DNA of 59,291 nt from Laspinema palackyanum D2c (GTDB lineage: Bacteria; Cyanobacteriota; Cyanobacteriia; Cyanobacteriales; Laspinemataceae). Below are positions 47,145-55,886 of the stretch, in pieces. The notes under the pieces are model-generated. The model was given only the letters and a program-made list of their open reading frames with translations, had not been told where the DNA came from and did no database searches. The translations under genes were made by a program, and so were the position numbers. The DNA is taken from NCBI RefSeq assembly GCF_025370875.1, contig NZ_JAMXFD010000020.1, positions 52,174 to 111,464 of the forward strand, read 5' to 3'. Numbering within the stretch: position 1 is the stretch's first letter; each line of letters opens with the position of its first letter.

Positions 47145-47293
47145 TCGGGACCATCCTCTTGGGACTAAGGGCTAATCTCTACAAACGGAGCAGTGTTTTC
47201 CCCGATAGGAGAGAAGGAGTTACGGAACAGGCGATCGCCTGTGAACCACTCCTTCTTAAGCATTTTTAACTGTTCCGGAGTCCATCCTCTCCC

Positions 47294-47740
47294 TTAGAGT
47301 CCAGGGGTGGTCCCATCCGGTAGGAAATAAATCGACTCCACTTGTTTGTTGTCTTCCGGAAGGGCAATAAATCGGCCCTCATCCAAAAGATAGGTAATCG
47401 TTTCTCCCCGAATGCTGTTGTTATCTTGGATCACATAAGCATTACCACTGAGCACGATGCGTTGCTCTCGGCTAAAAAACTGGGCTTGGGCTGCGGTCCC
47501 TTGCATATTTCGCGCAGGATAGTTGATGCGGACATTGCCGCGTGCCGTGATAATCCCGGTTCTGGAGTCAGATTCTTGCATATCCGATCGCACTCGCAAG
47601 GCACGGTTGTCCTGCGGGGTATTCGGTGTTTGCGGATAACTCGGCATAGCAACAACGCTCGACAAAGCGACTGGCATCATCAATGCCAACCCGAGGCGAA
47701 GCAATAAATGTGAGGAACTTAAGCGGACAGAGGGGATCAT
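47294..47740 (-). CDS. lptA: LptA/OstA-like periplasmic LPS transport protein
   Basis: From the ATG at 47740 there are 148 residues. A hydrophobic signal (LLLRLGLALMMPVALSSVVA) is followed by an OstA-type beta-strand domain: ALRVRSDMQESDSRTGIITA, RGNVRINYPARNMQGTAAQA, QFFSREQRIVLSGNAYVIQD. LptA bridges inner and outer membranes during LPS export. An upstream TTG/GTG-type start near 47806 is possible but less natural before a signal peptide. It is first in the lptA-lptB-lptF/G set. Confidence 0.85.
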   Translation of the reverse strand: MIPSVRLSSSHLLLRLGLALMMPVALSSVVAMPSYPQTPNTPQDNRALRVRSDMQESDSRTGIITARGNVRINYPARNMQGTAAQAQFFSREQRIVLSGNAYVIQDNNSIRGETITYLLDEGRFIALPEDNKQVESIYFLPDGTTPGL

Positions 47741-48848
47741 AGCTGAGTTCACTGGTATAGGCACGGTAAGCACATTCGCAAGAGGATGTAGATGGAGTTC
47801 TGCCATCTTCTATTGGTAGTTTAGCCAATCCTACCAATCCGTAATCCGGATCGCATCGGAGGGCAACTTCTGTAGCCTCCATTCTGCTTGATGTTTGACT
47901 GTTTTGAGTCTTCCGAAGTTTCGGAAGCCTTGACTAGGACAAGATTTTACCAAACTTTATCTCCCTCTGGATTAAGGGCCACCGTCTTTCCGTCTCCTAA
48001 GCGGTTGTGACCCCTTTTCACCCTACCCGGATCCACTATTCCGCCCAATAGCCTAAAACATCTCTCTAAAGGGGGATTTACTCCTAGGAATTAGGTGATT
48101 TTCGCTAAGAATCAAGGAGGAAAAATCCAGGCTGACTTTTCCTCCTTCACCCCTCCGGGAGCGGCCTTTTTCCCTTCGCCGTAATGGCCTCCGGGTAATC
48201 TTTCCGGATTTTAACTTCGGGATTGGAAAATTTTATAATCCCCTTGATTTTCTGGTCTATAAATTTAATTTAACGTATCTAATTCTTTAAAAACTTAAGT
48301 ATTATCCCCGATAAAAAACCAAAAATTTTTGATTATCCTAATAACAGGGAGACTCGGAATTCATTACCCATTATTCTCTCCTCCAGCAATGTAGGGCTAA
48401 TTTTTACAAATATTTGACTCAATATTTCCCCTCTCTTCGGGCAATCAAGTCCCAACAAGGGATAAAAATGTAAAATTTTTACTGTCACCATTAAACCGTT
48501 TAAAAACATGAATGCAATTCACGAGAAGATCGGCTCAGTAGAACTTACTTGCGAGACAAAGTGAGTTTTTGTGGGGCTGATGGTTTAATATTTCCCGTGG
48601 TTTTGACCACTAATCCCAACTTGAATCTGAAACTCTAATTTTTAAGTTTAGGTTGAATTCCTTCCTGAATTTTGCCGGAAAATTATTATAACTCTTGAAA
48701 AGCTAACTATAAAAAGATGCAACAGCTAGACAGGATAGGATTGCAAAAATCCTGAATTTTATCCAGCTATTGCCTAAAAGTGGGCTGTAAATTAGGCAAT
48801 TTTTGGACCTGTAATAGCACTCATTAAAGTTGAACTGGAGGGAGTCCC
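47741..48848. other. Long intergenic region, AT-rich, no gene seen
   Basis: About 1.1 kb between divergent lptA and the RTX protein gene. No reading frame is convincing. A small palindrome CTTCCGAA/TTCGGAAG lies near 47913-47930. The right part is AT-rich and carries the hairpins at 48735-48804. Such length ahead of a secreted adhesin-like gene suggests complex regulation. Confidence 0.5.
48736..48804 (+). promoter_or_regulatory. Terminator-like hairpin in the leader of the RTX gene (attenuator candidate)
   Basis: ATTGCCTAA (48769-48777) and TTAGGCAAT (48792-48800) form a perfect 9-bp stem with a 14-nt loop and are followed by a short T run, like an intrinsic terminator. Just upstream an AGGATT/AATCCT hairpin lies near 48736-48752. 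The GTG start follows 45 nt later. It may terminate or attenuate transcription, or stabilise the mRNA. Confidence 0.45.
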
Positions 48849-51344
48849 GTGGAAGAATTTTTAGACTTAAATACCTTTACCGTCCTGGTAAATGAGACGG
48901 ACTATTTAACGGCTAATCCCGACGTAAAAGTTGCGGTAGAGACGGGGATGTTCACCTCGGGATTAGAACATTTTCAACGACACGGAAAACAGGAAGGACG
49001 TCAACCGATCGCCGGATACAATACCGCTTACTTTCTAACAGAAAATGCCGAGGGGGTGGTGGCGACTCATCAGGCGGATTTTATTCTCGCACTGGATGGA
49101 GACGATCGCATTTTCGGATTAGAAGGAAATGACTTTATTAATGGCAATCAGGGAGATGACATCATCAATGGCAACCAAGGCAATGATACCCTTCATGGGG
49201 GACAAGAGAATGATGTCTTGCGAGGGGGTCAGGGAAATGATTTCCTATTTGGAGATTTAGGAGATGATACCCTTCATGGGGATTTGGGTGCGGATACCTT
49301 AACGGGTGGCAGTGGCAATAATGTCTTTGAACTGGCCAGGAGAGATGATGTGTCCGGTTTTCGGTCCACCGGCAGCGCCAACTTGCCAGAAGCGGACTGG
49401 ATTATGGATTTTAAAAACAATCTCGATCGCATTTACCTAGAGGGTGGACTCGCATTTGAAGACTTGCATATTTTTCAGGGGACAGGTGCTTATTCTAGTC
49501 ATACCATCATTCAAGATAGAATCACCGCTGACTATTTAGCTATCTTAAATGGAGTGGATTTCGCCACCGTAGAGCGGAATGATTTTATCTCCCTTTCTCC
49601 CCCCTCTTCTTCTGCTCCAGAAATTGTTTTTGCACCCACGCCATCTGTCGGAATCTCTAATCCGCAACCCACTCCCACTCCGGAACCCACACCAGACCCC
49701 ATTGTTGAACCCACTCCCACACCGGAACCCACACCGGAACCCACACCGGAACTCACACCAGGCGCGGTGGGATTTAGTGCGCCGATCTTTACAGTAAGAG
49801 AAGATGGAACGGCGATCGCCTCTGTCAGCGTTGTTCGCACGGGTGGCAGCAATGGCGCAATCACTGCCGATGTGATCCTTAGCGATGGAACAGCAACTGC
49901 ACCCGCCGATTACATCAATGAACCGATCACCATCACCTTTGGCGCAGGAGACACTACCCCTAAAACCGTCCCGATTACCATCATCAATGATAGCGCAGTT
50001 GAACCTACAGAAACCCTCAATTTATCCCTCGGAAATCTCGCGGGTGGTGCAGTATTGGGAACTCAAAATACCGCTATTGTGGAAATTCTTGACAATGATA
50101 ATCTCAATAATTTAGAACTCACCCAGGCAACCTATCTCGGAGGTTCTGGAAATGATGAAGCGAGTGCTGTGCGAATTTCTCCCATTGATCGCGCCATTAC
50201 CGTTGCGGGTAATTTAAACGGGACGGCGCAACTCATGCGATTTTCTGAGCGCGGGGATACTCTTTTGTCCCAAATTAATTTAGGCGGAACTGTCAAGGAT
50301 TTAGATATCGATCGCAACAGTGGAGAAATTGTCACTGCCGGGGATTTTGGGATTAAAGTATTTGACAGTACCGGCACTAATCTTCTCTGGTCCCAACCGG
50401 GAATGGTGGATCGGGTCGCGATCGCCAATAATGGTGCGATCGCCACCTTAAACATTGCCACAGATACGGTCACCCTTTGGAGTGCGACTGGCACTTCCCT
50501 CGGTTCTACAACCTTAACGGGTACGGATATTCGTCCCTCGGATATTGCCATCAATCCCCTGAATAATCAGGTTTATGTCACCGGATTTAATCAAGTTTCC
50601 ACTGACTTGCAAACCCCTTTTATTCGCGGATTTGATACCAACTTAAATCTCCTGTGGAATACCTGGGATTACAGTGCCACTGAAGTCACCTCCCAAAATT
50701 TAGGAGCAGATACTCGGGGAGAACGTCTGACCATTGCTGATGATGGTACTCTTTATTTCCTCGGGAAAACGGATGGCGGAAATAATGTTTTTACTCGGGA
50801 TGAAAATACGATTACTACGAACCTTGGCAGTCGGTTAATTCAGCAAGACCAGTATAATAATTTATCCGGCGCTGGCAGTGGAGCATTTACCTTTTTTGCT
50901 AAAATTGATAGCAATACCGGCATCATCGACCGGGGTCAATTTATCGCCACGCGCCTGAGTAATGGCAATGCCAATAGTTTCGATCCTAATTCCATCGCTG
51001 TCGATGAATCCGGAAATGTTTACATTGGTGGGGGTGCTGCTGCCTCTCTCCAAAACCGGAATTTAAAAACCATTAACGGGGCTCCGGTGGGGAATTATAC
51101 CCAGGGTGAAATGGCAGTGTTGGCAGTCTCCGCAGATTTTACCACCCGCAAATTCTGGACGCCGTTAACTGCATCTGGCGATCTCAATGGGTCCTCGGGA
51201 ACGGTCAATTCTTTTGCTGTGGCAGGCGATCGCGCGGTGATTTTTGGAACCGTTAATAATCCCGGGGTTGCCACCACATCCACTGCCATCAATCCCAATC
51301 CATTAGGAGGAACGGATGCCTATTTAGCAACTTGGGTGGTCTAA
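48849..51344 (+). CDS. Secreted RTX / Calx-beta / beta-propeller protein
   Basis: The 831 residues start at a GTG with GGAGGGAG just upstream. Domains in order: an N-terminal motif common in cyanobacterial secreted proteins (DYLTANPDVKVAVETGMFTS, GLEHFQRHGKQEGR) at about 18-51; RTX nonapeptides (DGDDRIFGLEGND, GNQGNDTLHGG) at about 82-158 that bind calcium; a Pro-Thr-Glu linker at about 270-312; a Calx-beta domain (FTVREDGTAIASVSVVRTGG) at about 313-417; and a long beta-repeat region (LGGSGNDEASAVRI onward) to the end. There is no Sec signal peptide, as expected for type I secretion, but RTX repeats are near the N-terminus rather than the C-terminus. A surface or adhesive role is likely. Confidence 0.88.
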   Translation: MEEFLDLNTFTVLVNETDYLTANPDVKVAVETGMFTSGLEHFQRHGKQEGRQPIAGYNTAYFLTENAEGVVATHQADFILALDGDDRIFGLEGNDFINGNQGDDIINGNQGNDTLHGGQENDVLRGGQGNDFLFGDLGDDTLHGDLGADTLTGGSGNNVFELARRDDVSGFRSTGSANLPEADWIMDFKNNLDRIYLEGGLAFEDLHIFQGTGAYSSHTIIQDRITADYLAILNGVDFATVERNDFISLSPPSSSAPEIVFAPTPSVGISNPQPTPTPEPTPDPIVEPTPTPEPTPEPTPELTPGAVGFSAPIFTVREDGTAIASVSVVRTGGSNGAITADVILSDGTATAPADYINEPITITFGAGDTTPKTVPITIINDSAVEPTETLNLSLGNLAGGAVLGTQNTAIVEILDNDNLNNLELTQATYLGGSGNDEASAVRISPIDRAITVAGNLNGTAQLMRFSERGDTLLSQINLGGTVKDLDIDRNSGEIVTAGDFGIKVFDSTGTNLLWSQPGMVDRVAIANNGAIATLNIATDTVTLWSATGTSLGSTTLTGTDIRPSDIAINPLNNQVYVTGFNQVSTDLQTPFIRGFDTNLNLLWNTWDYSATEVTSQNLGADTRGERLTIADDGTLYFLGKTDGGNNVFTRDENTITTNLGSRLIQQDQYNNLSGAGSGAFTFFAKIDSNTGIIDRGQFIATRLSNGNANSFDPNSIAVDESGNVYIGGGAAASLQNRNLKTINGAPVGNYTQGEMAVLAVSADFTTRKFWTPLTASGDLNGSSGTVNSFAVAGDRAVIFGTVNNPGVATTSTAINPNPLGGTDAYLATWVV

Positions 51345-51756
51345 GTAATTACAGGGTTTATCAGAAATTATGAAGGTCGGGACAAGGCAATACCTTGTCC
51401 TTTTTTCATGTCCTCAATCAGGGTAAAGGGAGGTTTTTGAGTCCAACGATTTCCCCAAGTTTTCTCGGAGAACTTGGGGTACTTTTTCCGGTTTTCTCCC
51501 GGGATACAGGGATAATCTGGTAGCACTATTTGCACTAGGGGGGTTCCAAGAAATACATCCTCCAAACGTTCGTAGTGACTCCTTCACCGAGTCATCTTTA
51601 AAGAAACCCCTGAAGGGGTTACTACGAACGTTTTGCGGGTTTTATTTTTTTGAGTTCCCTAGCGCCTAAAATCCGTGACTCAAGCGTTCTTACAAACAAT
51701 ACTGCCAACGGCCTTAACTGTATTTATTGACCAGAGAGTGAGAGGGGTTCAGATTA
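51345..51756. other. Intergenic region with inverted-repeat element
   Basis: These 412 bp contain no accepted gene. Arms AAACGTTCGTAGT (51564-51576) and ACTACGAACGTTT (51621-51633) are perfect inverted copies and enclose an AACCCC-TGAA-GGGGTT hairpin (51605-51620). This is related to the element at 22259-22307. Confidence 0.75.
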
Positions 51757-52875
51757 ATGAGCATTGAATCGGTTCATTTATCAATTGGCGATCGCATTCC
51801 CGCCTTCAATTTGCCATCCCAAACTGGGGAGGTGAAGGAAATCGCTAATTTCCTGGGAAAACCGATGATTATTTGCTTTTTCCCCAGTGCGATTCGTATG
51901 GATTGTACTACACTTCTATCGGGATTGCAGCAGGTGCAATCCCAATATCGTCAATTCGGTCTAAAATGCGTGGCGATCGGTCCAGATTCCGTAGAGTTAC
52001 ATCAGGCGATCGCCACTCAATATGGATTAACGTTTCCGATTCTTTCGGATGGCGATCGGCAAGTTAGCAGCGCTTATAATGTAACCGGAGAAACTAACCT
52101 CTATGGAACCACCTCTTTAACCTCCACCTATACGACTTTCATCACCGACAGGAACTATCGCGTGATTAAAATTTATCCCAACTTCGACCCCTTTACTCAC
52201 GCTCAACAGTTACTAACTGATGTTAAACCTTTACTTTTCAGTGAAGAACCACGCCAAATTTTACAACAAGCGCCGGTTTTACTCATTCCCAATGTTTTAG
52301 ACCCCGAATTATGCCAGCAACTCATTGAACTCTGGCATACCGACAATGGGGAATCTGGTTTTATGCGGCAAGTCGATGGAAAAACCGTTGCCTTAATGGA
52401 TAACAAACACAAAATTAGGCGCGACCATTTTATCCAACCCAGTCCACTCAAAGAGCGGATCAAATATCTTTTAGGGAGTCGAGTTACCCCCGAAATATGG
52501 AAAGCACATCACTTTCATGCCACCCGCATCGAAGATTTTCGGATTGTTTGCTATGACAGCAGCAAAGGTGGGTTTTTCCGACCGCACCGCGATAATACCA
52601 CTCCTGGAACTGCACATCGCGTCTTTGCCATGACTATTAATCTCAATGCGGGAGAATATGAAGGCGGTTGTCTACGTTTTCCCGAATATGGTCCCCATTT
52701 ATATCGTCCCAACACCGGCAGCGCGGTGATATTTTCCTGTAGTTTACTCCACGAAGCAACCGATGTCATCGGCGGACGACGCTTTGCTTTATTAAGCTTT
52801 TTATATGGGGAAGAAGAAGCACGCCATCGCGCTGCTTATCAACAAGCGACTCAACAAAGTGCAGTCTCTGTCTAA
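51757..52875 (+). CDS. Fusion of peroxiredoxin-like domain and prolyl 4-hydroxylase-type 2OG-Fe(II) oxygenase
   Basis: The 372 residues combine two domains. Residues 1-160 are AhpC/TSA-like (thioredoxin fold): GDRIPAFNLPSQTGEVKEIA, FFPSAIRMDC, FPILSDGDRQVSSAYNV. The presumed peroxidatic Cys is C50, but the Thr of the PxxxTxxC motif is replaced by R47. Residues about 165-360 form an Fe(II)/2-oxoglutarate oxygenase with iron ligands H277 and D279 (FFRPHRDN) and H332 (LLHEATD), and the 2OG-binding R342 ten residues later (GGRRFALL). The oxygenase half should be active on protein prolines or another substrate; peroxidase activity is uncertain. It lies alone, with a hairpin terminator after it. 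Confidence 0.9.
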   Translation: MSIESVHLSIGDRIPAFNLPSQTGEVKEIANFLGKPMIICFFPSAIRMDCTTLLSGLQQVQSQYRQFGLKCVAIGPDSVELHQAIATQYGLTFPILSDGDRQVSSAYNVTGETNLYGTTSLTSTYTTFITDRNYRVIKIYPNFDPFTHAQQLLTDVKPLLFSEEPRQILQQAPVLLIPNVLDPELCQQLIELWHTDNGESGFMRQVDGKTVALMDNKHKIRRDHFIQPSPLKERIKYLLGSRVTPEIWKAHHFHATRIEDFRIVCYDSSKGGFFRPHRDNTTPGTAHRVFAMTINLNAGEYEGGCLRFPEYGPHLYRPNTGSAVIFSCSLLHEATDVIGGRRFALLSFLYGEEEARHRAAYQQATQQSAVSV

Positions 52876-52889
52876 AGATAAAAGGGTCA

Positions 52890-52956
52890 AAAAACCGGGT
52901 TTCTTGACACTATTTTTGGCTGATTGTTGCAAACTTTGTCAAGAAACCCTGTTTTT
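52890..52956. terminator. AAACCGGGTTTCTTGACA hairpin, likely bidirectional terminator
   Basis: Arms of 20 nt (52890-52909 and 52937-52956) pair with one mismatch around a 27-nt loop, with A/T runs at both ends. The hairpin lies between two convergent genes (oxygenase fusion and DUF309). It belongs to the same repeat family as 43004-43067 and 56848-56910. Confidence 0.75.
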
Positions 52957-52979
52957 CTTAGCGCTACTGTCTTCCCCAA

Positions 52980-53402
52980 TTAGATAATTTTCACCAGTTT
53001 AGGGACTTGCAATCTGGCGATTTCATCCCCTTCTTTTAGGCCGTCCGAAGTAAATAACTGCTGTGCGAACTCCGCCACATTGTCAGGACCTGACTCCTGC
53101 AAATTTACTAAAATTTGTTGACTTTCTGTGATTAATTTATCGATATCTATGTTATAATAATCTGGAGAATAATATCCCAATTTGTTCATTCCTTCTCCCA
53201 ATAAAATCGCTGCGCCTCGCCAGTTCAAATTCCCTAGATGATAAAGCGATACGGCAATCTGTAGAACCCCTTGATAAAATTTTTTGTCCGGTTCTACTGC
53301 ATCCATCCATAACGCTTCTAAGGTGTCGTGGCAGGCATAAAAATCTTGAGCATTAAACTGGTCTACAGCTTGCCAAAACTCTTCAGGAATCGCCTCTGTC
53401 AT
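52980..53402 (-). CDS. DUF309-family protein
   Basis: The 140 residues carry the DUF309 signature FYACHDTLEALWMDA and the following YQGVLQIAVSLYHLGNLNWR and LLGEGMNKLGYY segments. These small helical proteins are common in cyanobacteria and plastids, and the conserved His, Asp and Glu suggest a metal or ligand site. The function is not established. It converges with the oxygenase gene. Confidence 0.88.
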   Translation of the reverse strand: MTEAIPEEFWQAVDQFNAQDFYACHDTLEALWMDAVEPDKKFYQGVLQIAVSLYHLGNLNWRGAAILLGEGMNKLGYYSPDYYNIDIDKLITESQQILVNLQESGPDNVAEFAQQLFTSDGLKEGDEIARLQVPKLVKII

Positions 53403-53429
53403 GGTATTTAATTCTATAAATTTAACCCC

Positions 53430-53481
53430 AAAAATAGGCGCTCCATGCTACAGGGGTTCGCAGAATGGAGCGCCTATTTTT
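53430..53481. terminator. Perfect 17-bp hairpin with A/T tails
   Basis: Arms 53430-53446 and 53465-53481 (AAAAATAGGCGCTCCAT and its exact complement) enclose 18 nt. With U-runs on both strands it looks like an intrinsic terminator in either direction, yet it sits 28 bp upstream of the DUF309 start, where it could terminate or regulate that gene's leader. Confidence 0.6.
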
Positions 53482-53848
53482 GTAGTTTACTGCATCAGGC
53501 GATCGCTGAACAGGCCCTCCCCAAGTAGGAGCCACCCCCAGCCAAAGTCGGTCCCCCATTAAACGTTCCCCGATATGATTTTGGCTCTTGACCTGTTAAA
53601 CTTTCTCTGAGACGGGAGGATGGGTCGCAATAGTTGAGCCAATGTTGTATTTTTCACCAGAAATATCCTAATCTAGGCAGCAGGGATGCGATCGCCCTTT
53701 GACAAAACGGCCCTAGAAGCCATTCATCCCTGTCACAAGGGAAAGAATATGCGATGGTTATTTTAAAATCAACCGATATTTTAGTTTTGCATCATAAACT
53801 GACAATGACCTCACAATCCTCAAATCCTACCCCAACATCATTTGACCT
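53482..53848. other. Intergenic region
   Basis: These 367 bp hold nothing I can name. A TTGACA at 53699-53704 has only a weak -10 (ATTCAT) at proper spacing, ahead of the broken DUF29-like gene. Confidence 0.35.
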
Positions 53849-54280
53849 ATGGAAGAACTGTTAGAACTCACATAAAAACTCCTCCAATGCGATATTAAAG
53901 GCTCTTTAGAACGGGTTGAAGAATTGACAGAAATGGGACGAAAAGACATTATCAAGACTATTCGCAGTTAGGCGGTGATTTTACTGCTCCATCTGATTAA
54001 GCAGCAAGTCGAAAATCGGTCTAATCGGTCTTGGGAGGTGTCGATTCGCAATTCAGTTCGGGAAATTCAACGGGAAAACAAGCGGCGGAAATCAGGGGGT
54101 TATTACTTGAGTGGGGAAGATTTACTGGAAACGGTAGAAGAAGCCTATATTAATGCACTTGATGAAGCGTCCCTAGAAGTGGAAGAAGGGCGTTACGAGG
54201 TAAGGGAGTTAGAAGACAAAGTAAATCGCGCAGAAATTATCGATCGCGCCTTGGGTTTAATGGCAGCCGAATCAGAATAA
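53849..54280 (+). pseudogene. DUF29-like gene with two in-frame stop codons
   Basis: From the ATG at 53849 the frame reads MEELLELT, a TAA at codon 9, KLLQCDIKGSLERVEELTEM and GRKDIIKTIRS, a TAG at codon 41, then stays open from 53972 to 54280 (AVILLLHLIKQQVENRSNRS and so on). The pattern E-x-MGR, then LLLHLIK, then RSW-x(2)-SIRNS-x-REI resembles DUF29 proteins, which are plentiful in cyanobacteria. No frameshift is needed; two substitutions would restore it. The remaining 3' open frame begins at a GTG at 53975 and might still be expressed, but I read this as a recent pseudogene. Confidence 0.7.
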
Positions 54281-54750
54281 GTCGGCAAATCTACGGACTT
54301 TTTCTGTCCCTGGGGAAAACGCGATCGCAGCAATGGGATACTCAGGTATCAATCTCCCATGAATCCTGGACTCAATGACACAACCCTCTGCAAATAAAGC
54401 TCATCGCCCCCGGTTTCGGGTTTCAGGGAATAAGCACTTCTACTCTCCGTTAGGAAAATCCGGCCTAGAGATTGGCAGGACTTGGACCGGACTACAACGC
54501 GACCTGAGTGCCAGCCCGATTCCGAGAATTCTTGGAACAAAACTTATTACGAGCTGGCATTCTTTAAGCGTACAATGACAATATGAATAAATTATTTTAT
54601 TTTTTGGGCAGTCATCCATTTATGGCTTAAAGCAGAATAGGTCTGAGCGTTAAATTTTTATATCATTCTGCTGATCCTAGCCCACCCTAAACCACGTCCT
54701 AATACAAAAACGTTGAGAGAGCCGAGCTTGTCACAACAATCGAGGGAGCA
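54281..54750. other. Intergenic region
   Basis: These 470 bp upstream of the pentapeptide gene hold no accepted gene. A 67-codon plus-strand frame (54375-54578) and a 63-codon minus-strand frame have no recognisable content. Confidence 0.4.
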
Positions 54751-55665
54751 ATGAATCGTATGAACGTTAGCGAACTACTTGAACAGTATGAAATGGGTCA
54801 GAGGGACTTTTCTGGGGTGGACCTGAGTGGAGCCGATCTCAGCCGAACCAACCTAAGCGGCATAAATCTCAGCCATGCAGTGCTGCGGGGAACGAATTTG
54901 AGTCGGGCAAATCTGACTAAAGCTGACTTGAGTAAGGCGGCGTTGCAATGGGCGAATCTGAGCTATGCGAAGATGGAAAACGCTAAATTGATGGATGCGG
55001 ATCTGACCAAAGCGGCGCTCTCCGGTGCAATCTTAGTTAAAGCCAAATTACCCAGAGCCAAACTCAGCGCGGCGAACCTCAATAGCACGAACCTCAGAAG
55101 CGCTAACCTGCGGAGTGCAAATTTGTCTGGGGCCAATATGGAATGGGTGAATCTGCGAGCGGCCAATCTCACAGGGACCAACCTCAGTTGGGCCATCCTA
55201 AATTGTGCCCGACTCAGCGGTGCGATGCTCTATGGTGCGAATTTAAACGGCATTACCTTAGAGGGAGCCTATTTAAACGGGGTGGACCTGAATGGGGTCA
55301 ATCTGAATGGCATCAATCTCAAACAAGCTAAACTAAGTAACTCTAATTTAGAGGGTGCGAACCTGATTGCGGCTAATCTGGCTTATGCCACCTTGCGATC
55401 GGCGAGTTTAATGGGGGCGGACCTCAGTGGAGCCAATTTAACCGGAGCCTCTCTCCAGAAAGCTAACTTAAATTGGGCCTCTTTAAATCGGGCGGAATTG
55501 GTAGAAGCGGATCTGAGTCATGCCACCTTGGTGGGAACGAATGTGGAGGGCGCGAATTTTGCCGATGCGGTTTTACCTGAACTGACGAGGCGCTACTTTT
55601 ATTTAACCACCGGCGGCAGTTCCAGCTATGAATCCGAGCGAGTCGTGAGTGCGCCGATGAGTTAG
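54751..55665 (+). CDS. Pentapeptide repeat protein
   Basis: The 304 residues are almost entirely A(D/N)LxX repeats from about residue 19 to 285 (FSGVDLSGADLSRTNLSGIN and similar), around 50 pentapeptides, which fold into a right-handed quadrilateral beta-helix. A short N-terminal helix (NVSELLEQYEMGQRD) and a C-terminal tail (TRRYFYLTTGGSSSYESERV) flank it. There is no signal peptide, so it is probably cytosolic. Cyanobacteria have many such proteins and the functions are mostly unknown. Confidence 0.93.
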   Translation: MNRMNVSELLEQYEMGQRDFSGVDLSGADLSRTNLSGINLSHAVLRGTNLSRANLTKADLSKAALQWANLSYAKMENAKLMDADLTKAALSGAILVKAKLPRAKLSAANLNSTNLRSANLRSANLSGANMEWVNLRAANLTGTNLSWAILNCARLSGAMLYGANLNGITLEGAYLNGVDLNGVNLNGINLKQAKLSNSNLEGANLIAANLAYATLRSASLMGADLSGANLTGASLQKANLNWASLNRAELVEADLSHATLVGTNVEGANFADAVLPELTRRYFYLTTGGSSSYESERVVSAPMS

Positions 55666-55886
55666 TTAACTCCAAGAGGTTTAAGCCGCAAGCGGGGGAT
55701 TCCCCCGCTGTGGAGCCGTTGAACAGCATCCCCGATCGCCACAATAGTCCCGATACCTGACGGGTCATTCCCTGGATGAGGTATCCGAACTCTGGGGATG
55801 GTTCTCAGAGATTTTTGGGCGCGCCAGAATAAATGCGATAAAATCCTTTAACAATGGAAAACTCATAACTACCTGCGATTTACCCA

